Origin: VAZQ01 sp963821505
GTDB taxonomy: Bacteria > Pseudomonadota > Alphaproteobacteria > Rhizobiales > Xanthobacteraceae
Assembly (NCBI GenBank): GCA_963821505.1
Contig: CAWGEH010000005.1
Location: 68,758-132,757, forward strand
DNA length: 64,000 bases
Direction: 5' to 3'
The notes beneath the pieces are model-generated. The model was given only the letters and a program-made list of their open reading frames with translations, was not told where the DNA came from and made no database searches. Shown here piece by piece: positions 1 through 8,291 of the stretch (positions within the stretch are counted from its first letter, which is position 1; each line of letters opens with the position of its first letter). Made by a program: the position numbers and the translations under genes.

Positions 1-1098
1 GCTCGCCGCAGCGAGGAGCGCGAACAGCTTCATCGCCATGAACATGTTCTGCGCGTCGGAGCAGCTGCAATTGTCGCAGCCGAGAGCGATGCGTACGCCG
101 GCATCCTGCAGGGCGCGAATCGGCGCAATTCCGCATTTCATCTTCAGATTGCCTTGCGGATTGAGCACAACGCCGGTGCCGCTGGCCGCCAGCAGATCGA
201 TCTCCTCGCGCGCAAGCCAGACGCTGTGAGCCAGATTCAACAGCGGATCGAGGGCGTCCTCCGCCGCAAGCCGCTTGACCAGCGAGCCGCCATGGTCGGG
301 CAAAGTCAGCCGAGCCTGCAGCGCCATGCCGCGCGATTCGTAAATATGGGAATAGACCGGGATGCCGTAGCGGCGGGCAAGGTCCATCGTGCGCGCCATG
401 AGGGCAGGGGAGCAGCGCTCCGGTGCCGACGGCCCCAGCGCCCAGTGCACGCGCGGGCGCGGCGGCGCGGCGAGACACGTGGCCTCGAAATGTCCGAGCA
501 GGTCGAGCTGGCGCTCCGGCTCGGCCGCGGTCGAGAGCAGCGCGTGCAGGTCCGGTGGAAAGACCTCCCTCCAATACGGAATGGTCTCGAGGCCTTTGCG
601 GTCGGCATATTGCAGGCTGAAGACCACGCGGATGCCGATCCGCTCGTAGGCTTGCATGACCGCGTCCAGATGCCGGTCATCGAACGGGTAGAGCGTGAGC
701 ATGTCTTGAATGGTGGTCATGCCGCAGCGCAGGCACTCCAGCGCGCCGAGCAAAGTGCGGGCACGCACTTCGTCCACTGAACGGGGCGGATATTGCGGCG
801 GCAGCGCGTAGAGGCGCCACGTCTCCAGCGGCACCTCCTCCAATGTCCCTTTGGCCAAGACGTCGTGCGAGTGGTAGTGGGCGTTGACGAATCCCGGCAG
901 GACGACATGCCCGCGTGCGTCGAGCTGCTCGATCGTCATGCCGTCAGCCGCAGCGAAGGCGGGCGCGATACCGGCGATCACGTCCCCGGCGATCGCGATG
1001 TCGACCGTCTCCGGCTCATGCCAATTGCCGGCGGGCAATATCGCCCGCCCGCTGCGGATGATGAGCGTGGTCCCGTGCGGGATCGGGTCGGGAGACAT
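1..1098 (-). CDS. Amidohydrolase (cyclic deaminase/chlorohydrolase type), 3' end outside window
   Basis: The frame is open for 366 codons from an ATG at 1098 and runs off the left edge, so the C terminus is missing. It reads as a metal-dependent amidohydrolase of the TrzA/AtzA/guanine deaminase group. Residues 70-78 carry FVNAHYHSH with the HxH metal pair, a third His sits in VYSHIYES near residue 251, a fourth in NLAHSVW, and the conserved Asp in LGCDN. The stretch NPQGNLKMKCGIAP matches the family's substrate-proximal loop. Such enzymes deaminate or dechlorinate N-heterocycles in the cytoplasm; the substrate cannot be read from sequence. Before the IS at 1224-2072 landed, it lay directly downstream of the binding-protein gene at 2069-3100, so transport and hydrolysis may have been coupled. 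Confidence 0.87.
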   Translation of the reverse strand, partial: MSPDPIPHGTTLIIRSGRAILPAGNWHEPETVDIAIAGDVIAGIAPAFAAADGMTIEQLDARGHVVLPGFVNAHYHSHDVLAKGTLEEVPLETWRLYALPPQYPPRSVDEVRARTLLGALECLRCGMTTIQDMLTLYPFDDRHLDAVMQAYERIGIRVVFSLQYADRKGLETIPYWREVFPPDLHALLSTAAEPERQLDLLGHFEATCLAAPPRPRVHWALGPSAPERCSPALMARTMDLARRYGIPVYSHIYESRGMALQARLTLPDHGGSLVKRLAAEDALDPLLNLAHSVWLAREEIDLLAASGTGVVLNPQGNLKMKCGIAPIRALQDAGVRIALGCDNCSCSDAQNMFMAMKLFALLAAAS

Positions 1099-1120
1099 TG
1101 CGGTGCTCGCCTGACTGTCG

Positions 1121-1227
1121 CCTAGGGCATGTTCCGGAAAAGCGGAACCGGTTTTCCGAATAGAACACGCGCAAAACGAAAGAATCCAGAGCGCATCGCG
1201 GTTCAATCCGGGCGGAATACGCTCTAG
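1121..1227. repeat. Rhizobiales-type intergenic palindromic repeat
   Basis: The block begins CCTAGGGCATG, carries the internal palindrome GGAACCGGTTTTCC, then CGCGCAAAAC and GAGCGCATCGCGG, and ends CGCTCTAG. This arrangement (AGAGCATG...GGAACCGGTTTTCC...CGCTCTAG) is common in intergenic DNA of Bradyrhizobium and related genera. Its terminal CTAG is the point where the neighbouring IS inserted. The family match is from memory of such repeats, not from a search. Confidence 0.6.
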
Positions 1228-2072
1228 GGTCCGGACTCATTAAATCCACCATACAAGAGCGGCGGCGAGGCAGACAGAGGCCAGGTAGTTTCGGGCCAGC
1301 CGGTCGTATCGCGTGGCGATGCGTCTGAAGTCCTTCAACCTGTTGAACGCACTCTCGATATGCCAACGCAGTTTGTAGAGGTGCTTGCTGAAGCTGAATG
1401 GTTGCTTTCTGTTGCAGCGGTTGGGAATGACCGGCTTGGTCCCGCGCTCGTTCAACTCTTCGCGCAACTCGGCGCTGTCATACGCCTTGTCGCCGAGCAG
1501 GCGTTCTGGTGACTTCACTCTGCGGATCAAGCGCTCTGCGACCGGGCAATCGTGAGCTTCGCCTCCAGTCAACAGGATGGCGATCAGGCGCCCTTTAGCA
1601 TCTGCGAGTGCGTGTATCTTCGTGTTGCGCCCTCCGCGCGAACGGCCCACAGCCTGCTTTTTCTCCCCCCTTTTCCGCCCGCCGCCGAGCGGTGCGCTTT
1701 GACGTGCGTGGAGTTCGATCATCTGCGTGCCCGCGGATCGTCCGTTTCCAGCAAACTCTCGAAACAGGTTTTCCCAGATGCCGCGTCGCGCCCAGCGCAC
1801 AAACCGGTTATAAATCGTTGTCGGAGGCCCATATTCCGGCGGGCAATCGCACCAGCGGCAACCGCTCTTGAGAACATGCACGATCCCGCTGATAACCCGG
1901 CGATCGTCAACCCGCTCCACACCGCGAACATCGGTTGGCAAATGAGGCTCAATTCGAGCCCATTGCTCATCGCTTAGCCAAAACAGATTCCTGCGCACGA
2001 TCCCGATCCCTTCCAAAAAACGAATCAGGATCGTATTGTCAGAGTAGAAGAATTAATGAGTTTTTACCCTAG
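1224..2072 (-). mobile_element. IS5-family (IS427/IS1031-like) insertion sequence
   Basis: Left end 1224-1243 reads CTAGGGT-CCGG-ACTCATTAA. The right end, reversed from 2072 to 2053, reads CTAGGGT-AAAA-ACTCATTAA: the outer 7 and inner 9 bases are identical and only the 4 central bases differ. The palindrome CTAG at both outer edges fits a 2-4 bp target duplication of the TA/CTAG type known for this group. That places the element proper at about 1228-2068 (841 bp). One transposase frame fills it on the minus strand. It sits between the intergenic repeat and the stop codon of the gene at 2069. Confidence 0.85.
1240..2016 (-). CDS. IS5-family transposase, probably inactive (patched frame)
   Basis: A 258-residue DDE transposase spanning the IS. 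It has the N-terminal LSDEQWARIEPHLP domain, the GRSRGGRNTKIHAL block, LGDKAYDS with the second Asp, and HIESAFNRLKDFRRIA with the Glu. Where family members have the first catalytic Asp in a D-S-T-x-V-K-x-H-R motif, this frame reads IELHARQSAPLGGGRKRG. The expected STHVKAHRSAAGGKGG is present in the +1 frame over the same bases (about 1675-1732). A one-base insertion after 'ATCGA' and a compensating shift near the G/A run would explain it. The frame stays open but the first Asp motif is replaced, so catalytic activity is doubtful unless frameshifting repairs it. Confidence 0.85.
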   Translation of the reverse strand: MEGIGIVRRNLFWLSDEQWARIEPHLPTDVRGVERVDDRRVISGIVHVLKSGCRWCDCPPEYGPPTTIYNRFVRWARRGIWENLFREFAGNGRSAGTQMIELHARQSAPLGGGRKRGEKKQAVGRSRGGRNTKIHALADAKGRLIAILLTGGEAHDCPVAERLIRRVKSPERLLGDKAYDSAELREELNERGTKPVIPNRCNRKQPFSFSKHLYKLRWHIESAFNRLKDFRRIATRYDRLARNYLASVCLAAALVWWI

Positions 2073-3100
2073 TTGAGCGGCAAGCGCTCTGCCCGCGGCG
2101 GGAGGAAGCGGTCGTCGTAAATTTCGGTCAGCTCCGGGATGCGCGTCAATCCGAATGCCCTGCCGACCTGGGCGATATTCGAAAGGAGACGCTCCCGATC
2201 GTAGGCGCCGATGCCGTCCTTGCGCGTCGTCGGCGTGACGATCTGATGACTGCCGAGCCAGGCGAGCCGGTCGGCCTCGATATCGAGCTTGGCGAGATTG
2301 TTGTGCCTGCCGAGCGAAACCATCGCTGCCTTCGGGTCGGCGATGGCATCGCGCCAGCCGCGCGCCGCGGCGCGCACGAAGGCTTTCACTGCGTCTGGCT
2401 TCGCCTGCAGAAAAGCGGGATTCGCCAGGATGGCGTTGCCGTACACGTCGAGGCCGTTGTCGGCGTAATAGATGACCGTGGCGTCCTCGATGGCCGTGCC
2501 GTTGGCCTTCAGATTGAACAGCACCGTCGAATCGAATCCCGTCACCGCATCGACCTGCTTGGTGAGCAGCATAGTATCGCGCAGTTGCGGGCTGAACTGA
2601 CGAATTTCGATCCGCCTCAGGTCGAGCCCCGCGAGGCTGGCAACCGCGGGAAACATGCGCGAGGGAGCATCGGCCGGATCCTGGCCCAGGATGCGGCCGT
2701 GAAGGTCGGTCAGCTTCGTGATCGCGCTGGTCTTGAGTGCGATCACGGCCTGGGGCGAGCGGTTGTGAAGAATGAACACCGCCTTTGGCGCAATCTCCGG
2801 ACGCCGCGAGGCGAACTCGACGAGCGTGGAGATGTCGCCGACCCCGATATCCGAAGCTTGGCTCGCCGTCCGCGTGATCGCGTCGGCCGAGCCCTTCGAC
2901 GGCTCGATGGCAACGTCGAGCCCGAGCTCGCGAAAATATCCGCGCTCGAGGGCATGGTAGAAGCCGGCCGCGCCGCCGTCGGCTGCAAAGTTGAGGACCA
3001 CGCCGACCTTCGTGGGGCCCTGGGCCTCGGCGGCAATAGCGACGTTGGACAACAGCAACAGGGCCCAGAGAACAAGCCCCGATCGTGCGACTGCCTGCAT
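2069..3100 (-). CDS. ABC transporter substrate-binding protein, NitT/TauT (SsuA-like)
   Basis: 343 residues with an N-terminal signal peptide (MQAVARSGLVLWALLLL, Ala-rich cleavage region near AEAQG). The start at 3100 is preferred over an upstream in-frame start at 3208 because the signal peptide begins there and GGAG lies just upstream. The mature part has the SsuA/ThiY-type layout: KVGVVLNFAADGG, then GYFRELGLDVAIEPSKGSAD, then a central GRILGQDPADAPSRMF. It should bind a small organic solute in the periplasm and deliver it to an ABC permease, but no permease or ATPase gene is adjacent. The TAG stop uses bases of the CTAG where the IS inserted, so the IS abuts the gene without changing the product. 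Confidence 0.85.
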   Translation of the reverse strand: MQAVARSGLVLWALLLLSNVAIAAEAQGPTKVGVVLNFAADGGAAGFYHALERGYFRELGLDVAIEPSKGSADAITRTASQASDIGVGDISTLVEFASRRPEIAPKAVFILHNRSPQAVIALKTSAITKLTDLHGRILGQDPADAPSRMFPAVASLAGLDLRRIEIRQFSPQLRDTMLLTKQVDAVTGFDSTVLFNLKANGTAIEDATVIYYADNGLDVYGNAILANPAFLQAKPDAVKAFVRAAARGWRDAIADPKAAMVSLGRHNNLAKLDIEADRLAWLGSHQIVTPTTRKDGIGAYDRERLLSNIAQVGRAFGLTRIPELTEIYDDRFLPPRAERLPLN

Positions 3101-3323
3101 GGAGTGCTCCGAATTCTCAACCGCGAAGCGCGCTGCAAGTCCGCGCGTTCCAACCCGCCGCACGAGGAATAAGGCGGGCGGCGCGTGCTTTCGCACCGGG
3201 TCATGCAAGGCCTGTGCCTAAAAGGGGCGCGCGTGGACGTCGGCTGCGGCACGTCGCCCGGCATTCGCCACCCGGACGTTTCCCGTTCCGCCGCGGCTGA
3301 CGGATCGATGCTGATTTGCGAAA

Positions 3324-4121
3324 TTAGTCGACCGGGGAGGGCGGCGCGACGGCGGCATCGGCTTGGCCGCTGTTCTTGAGCGCATTGGCGACGAAGCCTG
3401 AGGACTTCATTTCCTCGACGAACGTGCGCAGGTAACGCACCCCCGCCGTGCGACCCTTGGGGGTACCCATGGCTTGCTCGATGACCATGAAGCGGCCCGG
3501 GATCACGCGGACCTCCGGATGGTCCTTGGCGAACGCGACGATCGGCTGTTTGACGCCGGCTGCGACTTCGAGACGATCCCTCGTGAAGAGCTCCAGCGCT
3601 TGCGGTCCGCTCGGCTCCCGGACCAGTTTGGCGTGCTTGAGGGCGCGCGTGAGATAGAGGTCATAGGCGCTTCCCCGCGCGACGGCGACCCGCACGCCAT
3701 CGCGGTCGACGTCCTCGTTTGTCTGCAGGGGCGAGTTCGCCGGCACGGCATAGGCGCCCTCGATAACGACATAGGGACCAGTGAACTCGATTCCGGCGGA
3801 GCGCACCGGATCGATCGCCATGAAGGCCACGTCCCAGGCGCCCTTCTGCAGCGCTTCGAAGACCTTGCCAGCGGCGTCGAATGTGACGTACTCAATCGGC
3901 ACCCCCAGTCGCTTGGCGAGTTCGCGCGCGAGCTCCGCCGAGACGCCGCGCGGCTCGCCTCCGCCAGGGTCCTTTTGCGCCAGCACTGTGTTGCCGAAAT
4001 TGATGGCTGCGCGCAGCGTGCCGCTCGGCGCAAGCTCGGTTACGACGTTGGATGGAATGTTGTCTGCCATGGCGCCAATGATGCTGCACAAGAGGACCGC
4101 GAGCGACGCGAGTGCCTTCAC
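3324..4121 (-). CDS. Periplasmic solute-binding protein, family 3 (amino-acid type)
   Basis: 265 residues from a GTG at 4121, chosen because the signal peptide (VKALASLAVLLCSIIGAMA) starts there; another GTG at 4187 would add 22 residues and lacks a clear ribosome site. The mature protein shows the SBP_bac_3 pattern: GTLRAAINFGN, GVSAELARELAKRLG, GAWDVAFMAIDPVR, FTGPYVVIEGAY, RVAVARGSAYDLYL. Family members bind polar amino acids or opines in the periplasm. No cognate permease is next to it, and it runs in the same direction as the preceding binding-protein gene. Confidence 0.82.
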   Translation of the reverse strand: MKALASLAVLLCSIIGAMADNIPSNVVTELAPSGTLRAAINFGNTVLAQKDPGGGEPRGVSAELARELAKRLGVPIEYVTFDAAGKVFEALQKGAWDVAFMAIDPVRSAGIEFTGPYVVIEGAYAVPANSPLQTNEDVDRDGVRVAVARGSAYDLYLTRALKHAKLVREPSGPQALELFTRDRLEVAAGVKQPIVAFAKDHPEVRVIPGRFMVIEQAMGTPKGRTAGVRYLRTFVEEMKSSGFVANALKNSGQADAAVAPPSPVD

Positions 4122-4239
4122 AATGACAAGGGTCCTCGAAGCCAGCCCGATGATGGATGAGACTATCGCAGTCGGCCGGTATGGCACAATGAGGTGCCGG
4201 CCGGCGCGGACCGCCGTGCGACAGCCATGACGACGCTGA

Positions 4240-4858
4240 TCACCGCGGGGTGAAATCGAAAGCGCCGGCGAGGCTCTTTACCGCGCGGAACCGCGAGCTT
4301 GGAAGCAGGTCGAGTTGAAACCGCTCCGCGATGAATTTGAGAATGGAGGTGGTCTGGAGTTCGGTCGAATCGATGGTGCCGCGCTTGGCATAGGGGGAGA
4401 CCAAAATCGCGGGGACGCGCGTGCCCGGACCGAAGAAGTCGGCGGCATGTCCTGCCGCCGGGTCGGCCGGGGGCGCGACGTGATCGAAGAAGCCGCCGAA
4501 TTCGTCGTAGGTGATGATCAGCGCATAGGAATTGCGGACCGGGCTGCGGGCGAGCATCTCCACTACCTGGCCGATCACGGGATCGCCGGCCGCAACGCTG
4601 CCCAATCCGGGATGTTCGCTGTTGATGTCGGCCGGCTTGTAGAACACGACCGGTGGCCACTGGCCCGAGCTGACGTCTGTTTCAAGGTCGCGGCCGTCGC
4701 GCAATTCACCGAGCAGATTGTCGAAACTGCGGTTTTCCAGATAGAGAACGACGATATGGCTGATGTTTTGCAGGTCGGCTGCCGTCTGCGCCTTGCCATC
4801 CGGCGCGAGCAAGGCGGCGGCAAGCGCCAGGAGCCCGATGCGGTAACCACGTCTTCAT
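4240..4858 (-). pseudogene. Phosphoesterase (acid phosphatase/phospholipase C family), internally deleted and frameshifted
   Basis: The open part (190 residues from a TTG at 4812) joins the family's N-terminal HIVVLYLENRSFDN directly to its C-terminal blocks: SSGQWPPVVFYKPADINSEHP, IITYDEFGGFFDHVAPP, GPGTRVPAILVSPYAKRG and TTSILKFI. Intact members are near 450-550 residues, so some 250-300 residues are missing, apparently in frame. A signal peptide (RIGLLALAAALLAP) precedes it in this frame, but the ATG at 4858 is one base out of phase (ATGAAGACG where ATGAGACG would fit). Two independent lesions argue for a dead gene; family members hydrolyse phosphomonoesters or phospholipids outside the cytoplasm. 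Confidence 0.72.
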
Positions 4859-4985
4859 ATCGTTCATCCTGGCACTTCCATATGACATCCACGTCATCGC
4901 CAACTCGCCGCTCGGACGCATCAAAGTGCATCGGTCGGGCATGGCGTCTCAAGCCCGTTGCAATCCGTGCCTGCCTGGAGCTCTC

Positions 4986-6254
4986 ATGATCCATCCCGAC
5001 TTCGCCAAGGCCGCCGCCCACATCACCCCCGACCACGTCCGCACTCTGTTGATGGAGCTGGTGGACATCCCCAGCGCGACCGGCAAGGAAATCGGCGTCG
5101 CGCACTATCTCGTGACGCGCATGCGCAAATGCGGCCTGGATGCCGACCTGCCGCTGGTCGATGAAAACCGGCCGAATGCCGTCGGCCATCTGCGCGGCCG
5201 CGGCGACGGGCTCAATTTGCTGTTCACCGGCCACATGGATACCTCCTATTCCGGCGACGAGGAGCACCTCGCGGGCGACGGATTCAAGCCCAAGGCGATC
5301 TTCCGCGACGGCTGGGTCTGGGGTCTCGGCGCCAACAACATGAAGAGCGGGTTGGCGTCGGCGCTGGCCGCGATCGAGGCGATCGTCAGCGCCGGCATCA
5401 AGCTCGCCGGCGATATTTCGTTCGGCGGCGTGGTCGGCGAGATCGAGAAGACCGCGATCGAGGAGTTTCAGGGCATCGAATATTCCGGCTACGGCATCGG
5501 CACCCGTCATCTCGTGACGCACGGCGTCACCGCCGATTTCGCCCTCCTCGCCGAGCCGACCGGCATGCGCATCGCGATCGCCAATATGGGCTGTATCTGG
5601 CTGCGCATCACGGTCAGCGGCACCGTCGCGCATTCCGCGCTGGCCAACAAGCCGAACGTCATCAATGCCATCGCAGTCATGCACGAGCTGCAGAACGACG
5701 TCGAGCAATGGGCGCGCGACTACGAGACCGCGCATGTCTACATGGGCGAGCATCCCAACGTGACGATGGCGGCGATCCGCGGGGGCGCGCCCTGGCGGTT
5801 GTCGCGCAACCCGCATTCCTGCAGTCTTTACCTCGATATCCGCACCGTGCCCGGCCAGACCGTCGATGGCGTGAAGCGCGACCTGCGGCGCCTTTTGCGC
5901 GCATTCGCCGACCGCACCGGCGCGGCCGAGCCTGCCATGCACGTCTATGTCAGCGACCCGCCGGTCGTGCTCGAGGAAACTTTGCCGATCATCCAGGCGC
6001 TTGGCGCTGCCCAGGCAGCGGTGACCGGCGAACAACCCGTCCCGATCATCCGGCGGCCCGGGGCCGACGCCGTGCATCTCACGGCCTATGGCGTGCCCTG
6101 CGTGGCATTCGGCCCCGGCGGGCGAATGCATCCCGACACTCGCGGCGCCTCCATGCACGCATTCGGCGAGCACGTGCTGGTCGACGATTGCGTCGCCGCC
6201 GCCAAGGTCTATCTGGCCATCGCGCTCGACCTGTGCAGCCGCAAGGCGGCATAA
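4986..6254 (+). CDS. M20-family metallohydrolase (ArgE/DapE/carboxypeptidase type)
   Basis: 422 residues; the start at 4986 follows GGAG. Metal-site blocks are visible: LLFTGHMDTSY with the first His/Asp, GVVGEIEKTAIEEF in the position of the catalytic Glu pair, and a C-terminal FGPGGRMHPDTRGASMHAFGEH. The central part (about 200-320) looks like the M20 dimerisation domain. Family members hydrolyse amide bonds of N-acylated amino acids or small peptides in the cytosol using two zinc ions. The gene is followed 74 bp later by a Bug binding protein and then RidA, which suggests a nitrogen-compound catabolic cluster; the substrate is not evident. Confidence 0.85.
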   Translation: MIHPDFAKAAAHITPDHVRTLLMELVDIPSATGKEIGVAHYLVTRMRKCGLDADLPLVDENRPNAVGHLRGRGDGLNLLFTGHMDTSYSGDEEHLAGDGFKPKAIFRDGWVWGLGANNMKSGLASALAAIEAIVSAGIKLAGDISFGGVVGEIEKTAIEEFQGIEYSGYGIGTRHLVTHGVTADFALLAEPTGMRIAIANMGCIWLRITVSGTVAHSALANKPNVINAIAVMHELQNDVEQWARDYETAHVYMGEHPNVTMAAIRGGAPWRLSRNPHSCSLYLDIRTVPGQTVDGVKRDLRRLLRAFADRTGAAEPAMHVYVSDPPVVLEETLPIIQALGAAQAAVTGEQPVPIIRRPGADAVHLTAYGVPCVAFGPGGRMHPDTRGASMHAFGEHVLVDDCVAAAKVYLAIALDLCSRKAA

Positions 6255-6328
6255 TCATCCCCGGCACGCAACCTGCTTGGCGCGAGCCTTTGTAACGGTC
6301 ATGCTGCGAACGGTAATGCGAGGCATAC

Positions 6329-7336
6329 ATGACGAGACATCCGCAACGCTGCCGGCCCCTGTTCGGCGCCCTTCTCCTCGGCATGGTCATGGTCCCGGTC
6401 GCGCCCGCGGGTTCGCTGGCGCAGACCTATCCCAACCGGCCGATTACCTTGGTGGTGCCGTTCGCCGCGGGCGGCCTGTCCGATGTCCCGGGGCGCGTGC
6501 TGGCTGCGGAGATGCAGCAGCGGATCGGCCAGTCCATCATCGTCGAGAACAAGCCCGGGGCATCGGGCGTCACCGGCGCGACCTATGTCTGGCGGGCGGA
6601 GCCGGACGGCTACACACTTCTCGTCAACGCGCTCGCCGACGTGCAAAACCTCCATTACCTGCCCGTACCTTACAACGCGGTGACCGACTTCGCCCTCATC
6701 GGCCAGGTCACCGACGGGCCGCCTCTCGTCCTCATCGTCAACGTCAATTCGCCCTACAAGTCCGTCGCGGATCTGGTCGCCGACGCCAAGGCCAATCCGA
6801 GCAAGGTGAGCTTCGGAACCTCCGGCCCCGCCACCTCGCCGGCGATCGCGGTGTCGCAGATCAACGCGCTCGCCGGGACCCGCATCGTTGAGGTGCCCTA
6901 TCGCGGCTCGGCCCCGGCGGCCGTCGCCGTCGTGACCGGCGAGGTCCAAGGCGCCTTTGTGTTCTATTCCAACGCCCGACCGCTCAACGACGACGGTAAG
7001 GTGCGGGCGCTCGCGGTCGCAAGCCCGCAACGGCTCGCGAACTGGCCGGAGATCCCGACAATGAGCGAGCTCGGCTTTCCCGGCTTCGATCACCGCGGCT
7101 TCGTCGGCCTGGCAGCGCCCGGCAAGACGCCAGCGACCATCGTCGCCTTCCTCAACAAGCAGCTCAACGAAGCCATCAACTCCGCCTCGTTCCGCCGGCG
7201 CATGGAGCCGCTCGGCATGACCATCCCGACCGACAATACCCCTGAGAGATTCGCCGATTTCATGCGGCGGGAAACCGCCCGGCAGGCGGAACTCGCCAAG
7301 CTGTCGGGCCATTCGCCGCTGGAGCCGAAGCGCTGA
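6329..7336 (+). CDS. Bug-family (TTT) periplasmic substrate-binding protein
   Basis: 335 residues with a signal peptide (GALLLGMVMVPVAPAGSLAQ). The mature part opens TYPNRPITLVVPFAAGG, followed by IGQSIIVENKPGASG, DGYTLLVNA and VEVPYRGSAPA, the standard Bug/TctC motifs. These proteins bind carboxylates or amides for TctAB-type transporters; none is encoded nearby, as is usual for orphan Bug genes. It is the first of three Bug genes in the window (others at 10812 and 31250). Confidence 0.9.
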   Translation: MTRHPQRCRPLFGALLLGMVMVPVAPAGSLAQTYPNRPITLVVPFAAGGLSDVPGRVLAAEMQQRIGQSIIVENKPGASGVTGATYVWRAEPDGYTLLVNALADVQNLHYLPVPYNAVTDFALIGQVTDGPPLVLIVNVNSPYKSVADLVADAKANPSKVSFGTSGPATSPAIAVSQINALAGTRIVEVPYRGSAPAAVAVVTGEVQGAFVFYSNARPLNDDGKVRALAVASPQRLANWPEIPTMSELGFPGFDHRGFVGLAAPGKTPATIVAFLNKQLNEAINSASFRRRMEPLGMTIPTDNTPERFADFMRRETARQAELAKLSGHSPLEPKR

Positions 7337-7475
7337 GCGAACCGTTTCGGTCACCTGTGGGAAGCGTAAAGTAACCGGAAAAGCCTCCAACCGACTCGTC
7401 GGTCCTGCAGGGTGCCGCGCCCGTCCGGGCCAGGCATGTTGGAAGCGAGCGAGCAAGACAACAGGGAGCAAAACG

Positions 7476-7871
7476 ATGGCGAAGATCACGAGGATCAATC
7501 CCGACGGCATTTCAAAGCCGTTCTCCAATTATTCGCATGTCGTAACGGCCGAAGGCGCGCAGAAGCTCGTATTCTGCGCCGGCCAGGTCGCGGCCGACGT
7601 GGACGGCAAGGTCCTGCCGCCCGATGACTTCGACGCCCAGGCCAAGATGGTGATGGCGAACCTCACCAAGGCGCTCGCCGCCGGCGGCGCCAAGCTCTCC
7701 GACGTCACCAAGATCACGATCTACATCTGCAACCCGCACGATGTGCCGAAAGCGCGCGGCATCTTGCAGACCTATTTCGCCGGCCACCCGCCCGGCAGCA
7801 CGCTTTGCATCTTGCGTGGGCTCGCCAACCCTAATTTCCTGCTCGAGATCGAAGCGATTGCCGTGGTGTGA
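7476..7871 (+). CDS. RidA/YjgF family protein (enamine/imine deaminase type)
   Basis: 131 residues, preceded by CAGGGAGCAAA. The fold signature is visible: FSNYSHVVTAEGAQKLVFCAGQVAAD, a central QAKMVMANLTKALAAGGAKLSDVTKITIY, and C-terminal HPPGSTLCILRGLANPNFLLEIEAIAVV. The conserved Arg of RidA (here in LRGLANPN) is at the expected place. RidA proteins hydrolyse reactive 2-aminoacrylate-type enamines in the cytosol, and relatives act in amide or heterocycle degradation, which fits the amidohydrolase and M20 neighbours. Exact substrate unknown. Confidence 0.88.
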   Translation: MAKITRINPDGISKPFSNYSHVVTAEGAQKLVFCAGQVAADVDGKVLPPDDFDAQAKMVMANLTKALAAGGAKLSDVTKITIYICNPHDVPKARGILQTYFAGHPPGSTLCILRGLANPNFLLEIEAIAVV

Positions 7872-8008
7872 CGTTATACCGGGGATCGCCGAGGGCGGGT
7901 GTCTCATTCCGGCCCGTCTCATTCCACACTATCGCCCTACTACCTCCTTTTGTTGGTCGAAAGTTACCGTCAATAAATTGTCATGGGGTATAGCGTGGGG
8001 AGTGGGGG

Positions 8009-8128
8009 ATGTATCTCTTGGCCGCTTTTCGAGCCATCACGGCCGCGTTGCTGAACCGCCGCTACCGTCCGGAGCTGCACTACATGCGCGGCCCCGGGCC
8101 GAAGTGGTTCGAGCGCCATGGCAGATAA
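8009..8128 (+). CDS. Small hypothetical protein (39 aa)
   Basis: An ATG at 8009 sits right after GGGGAGTGGGGG, an unusually strong ribosome site, and opens a 39-residue frame (MYLLAAFRAITAALLNRRY, then PELHYMRGPGPKWFERHGR). An amphipathic or membrane-leaning N terminus is followed by a basic tail. It lies in the otherwise empty 7872-8192 interval. I do not recognise a family; the call rests on the ribosome site and residue composition. Confidence 0.45.
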   Translation: MYLLAAFRAITAALLNRRYRPELHYMRGPGPKWFERHGR

Positions 8129-8291
8129 CCTGCCGGGCAGGGTCGGCGGCGCAGGCAGGCAGTTAACTCGAAAATAATCTTGCTGAAAGACCATGACGGT
8201 CGGGGCGCCGGGGAAGACCGGGGCCGCTTCGGTGGGGCCTGTCCGCGGCGCTAGTACACAATCGTCATCCGACTACAGCACAGGGTTAGAA

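Noticed and set aside
154..780. Long plus-strand open frames opposite the amidohydrolase
   Set aside because: Antisense shadows in GC-rich DNA; the minus frame has metal-site motifs and is open for 366 codons.
4575..6173. 532-codon minus-strand frame over the M20 gene
   Set aside because: Shadow of the M20 hydrolase coding frame.
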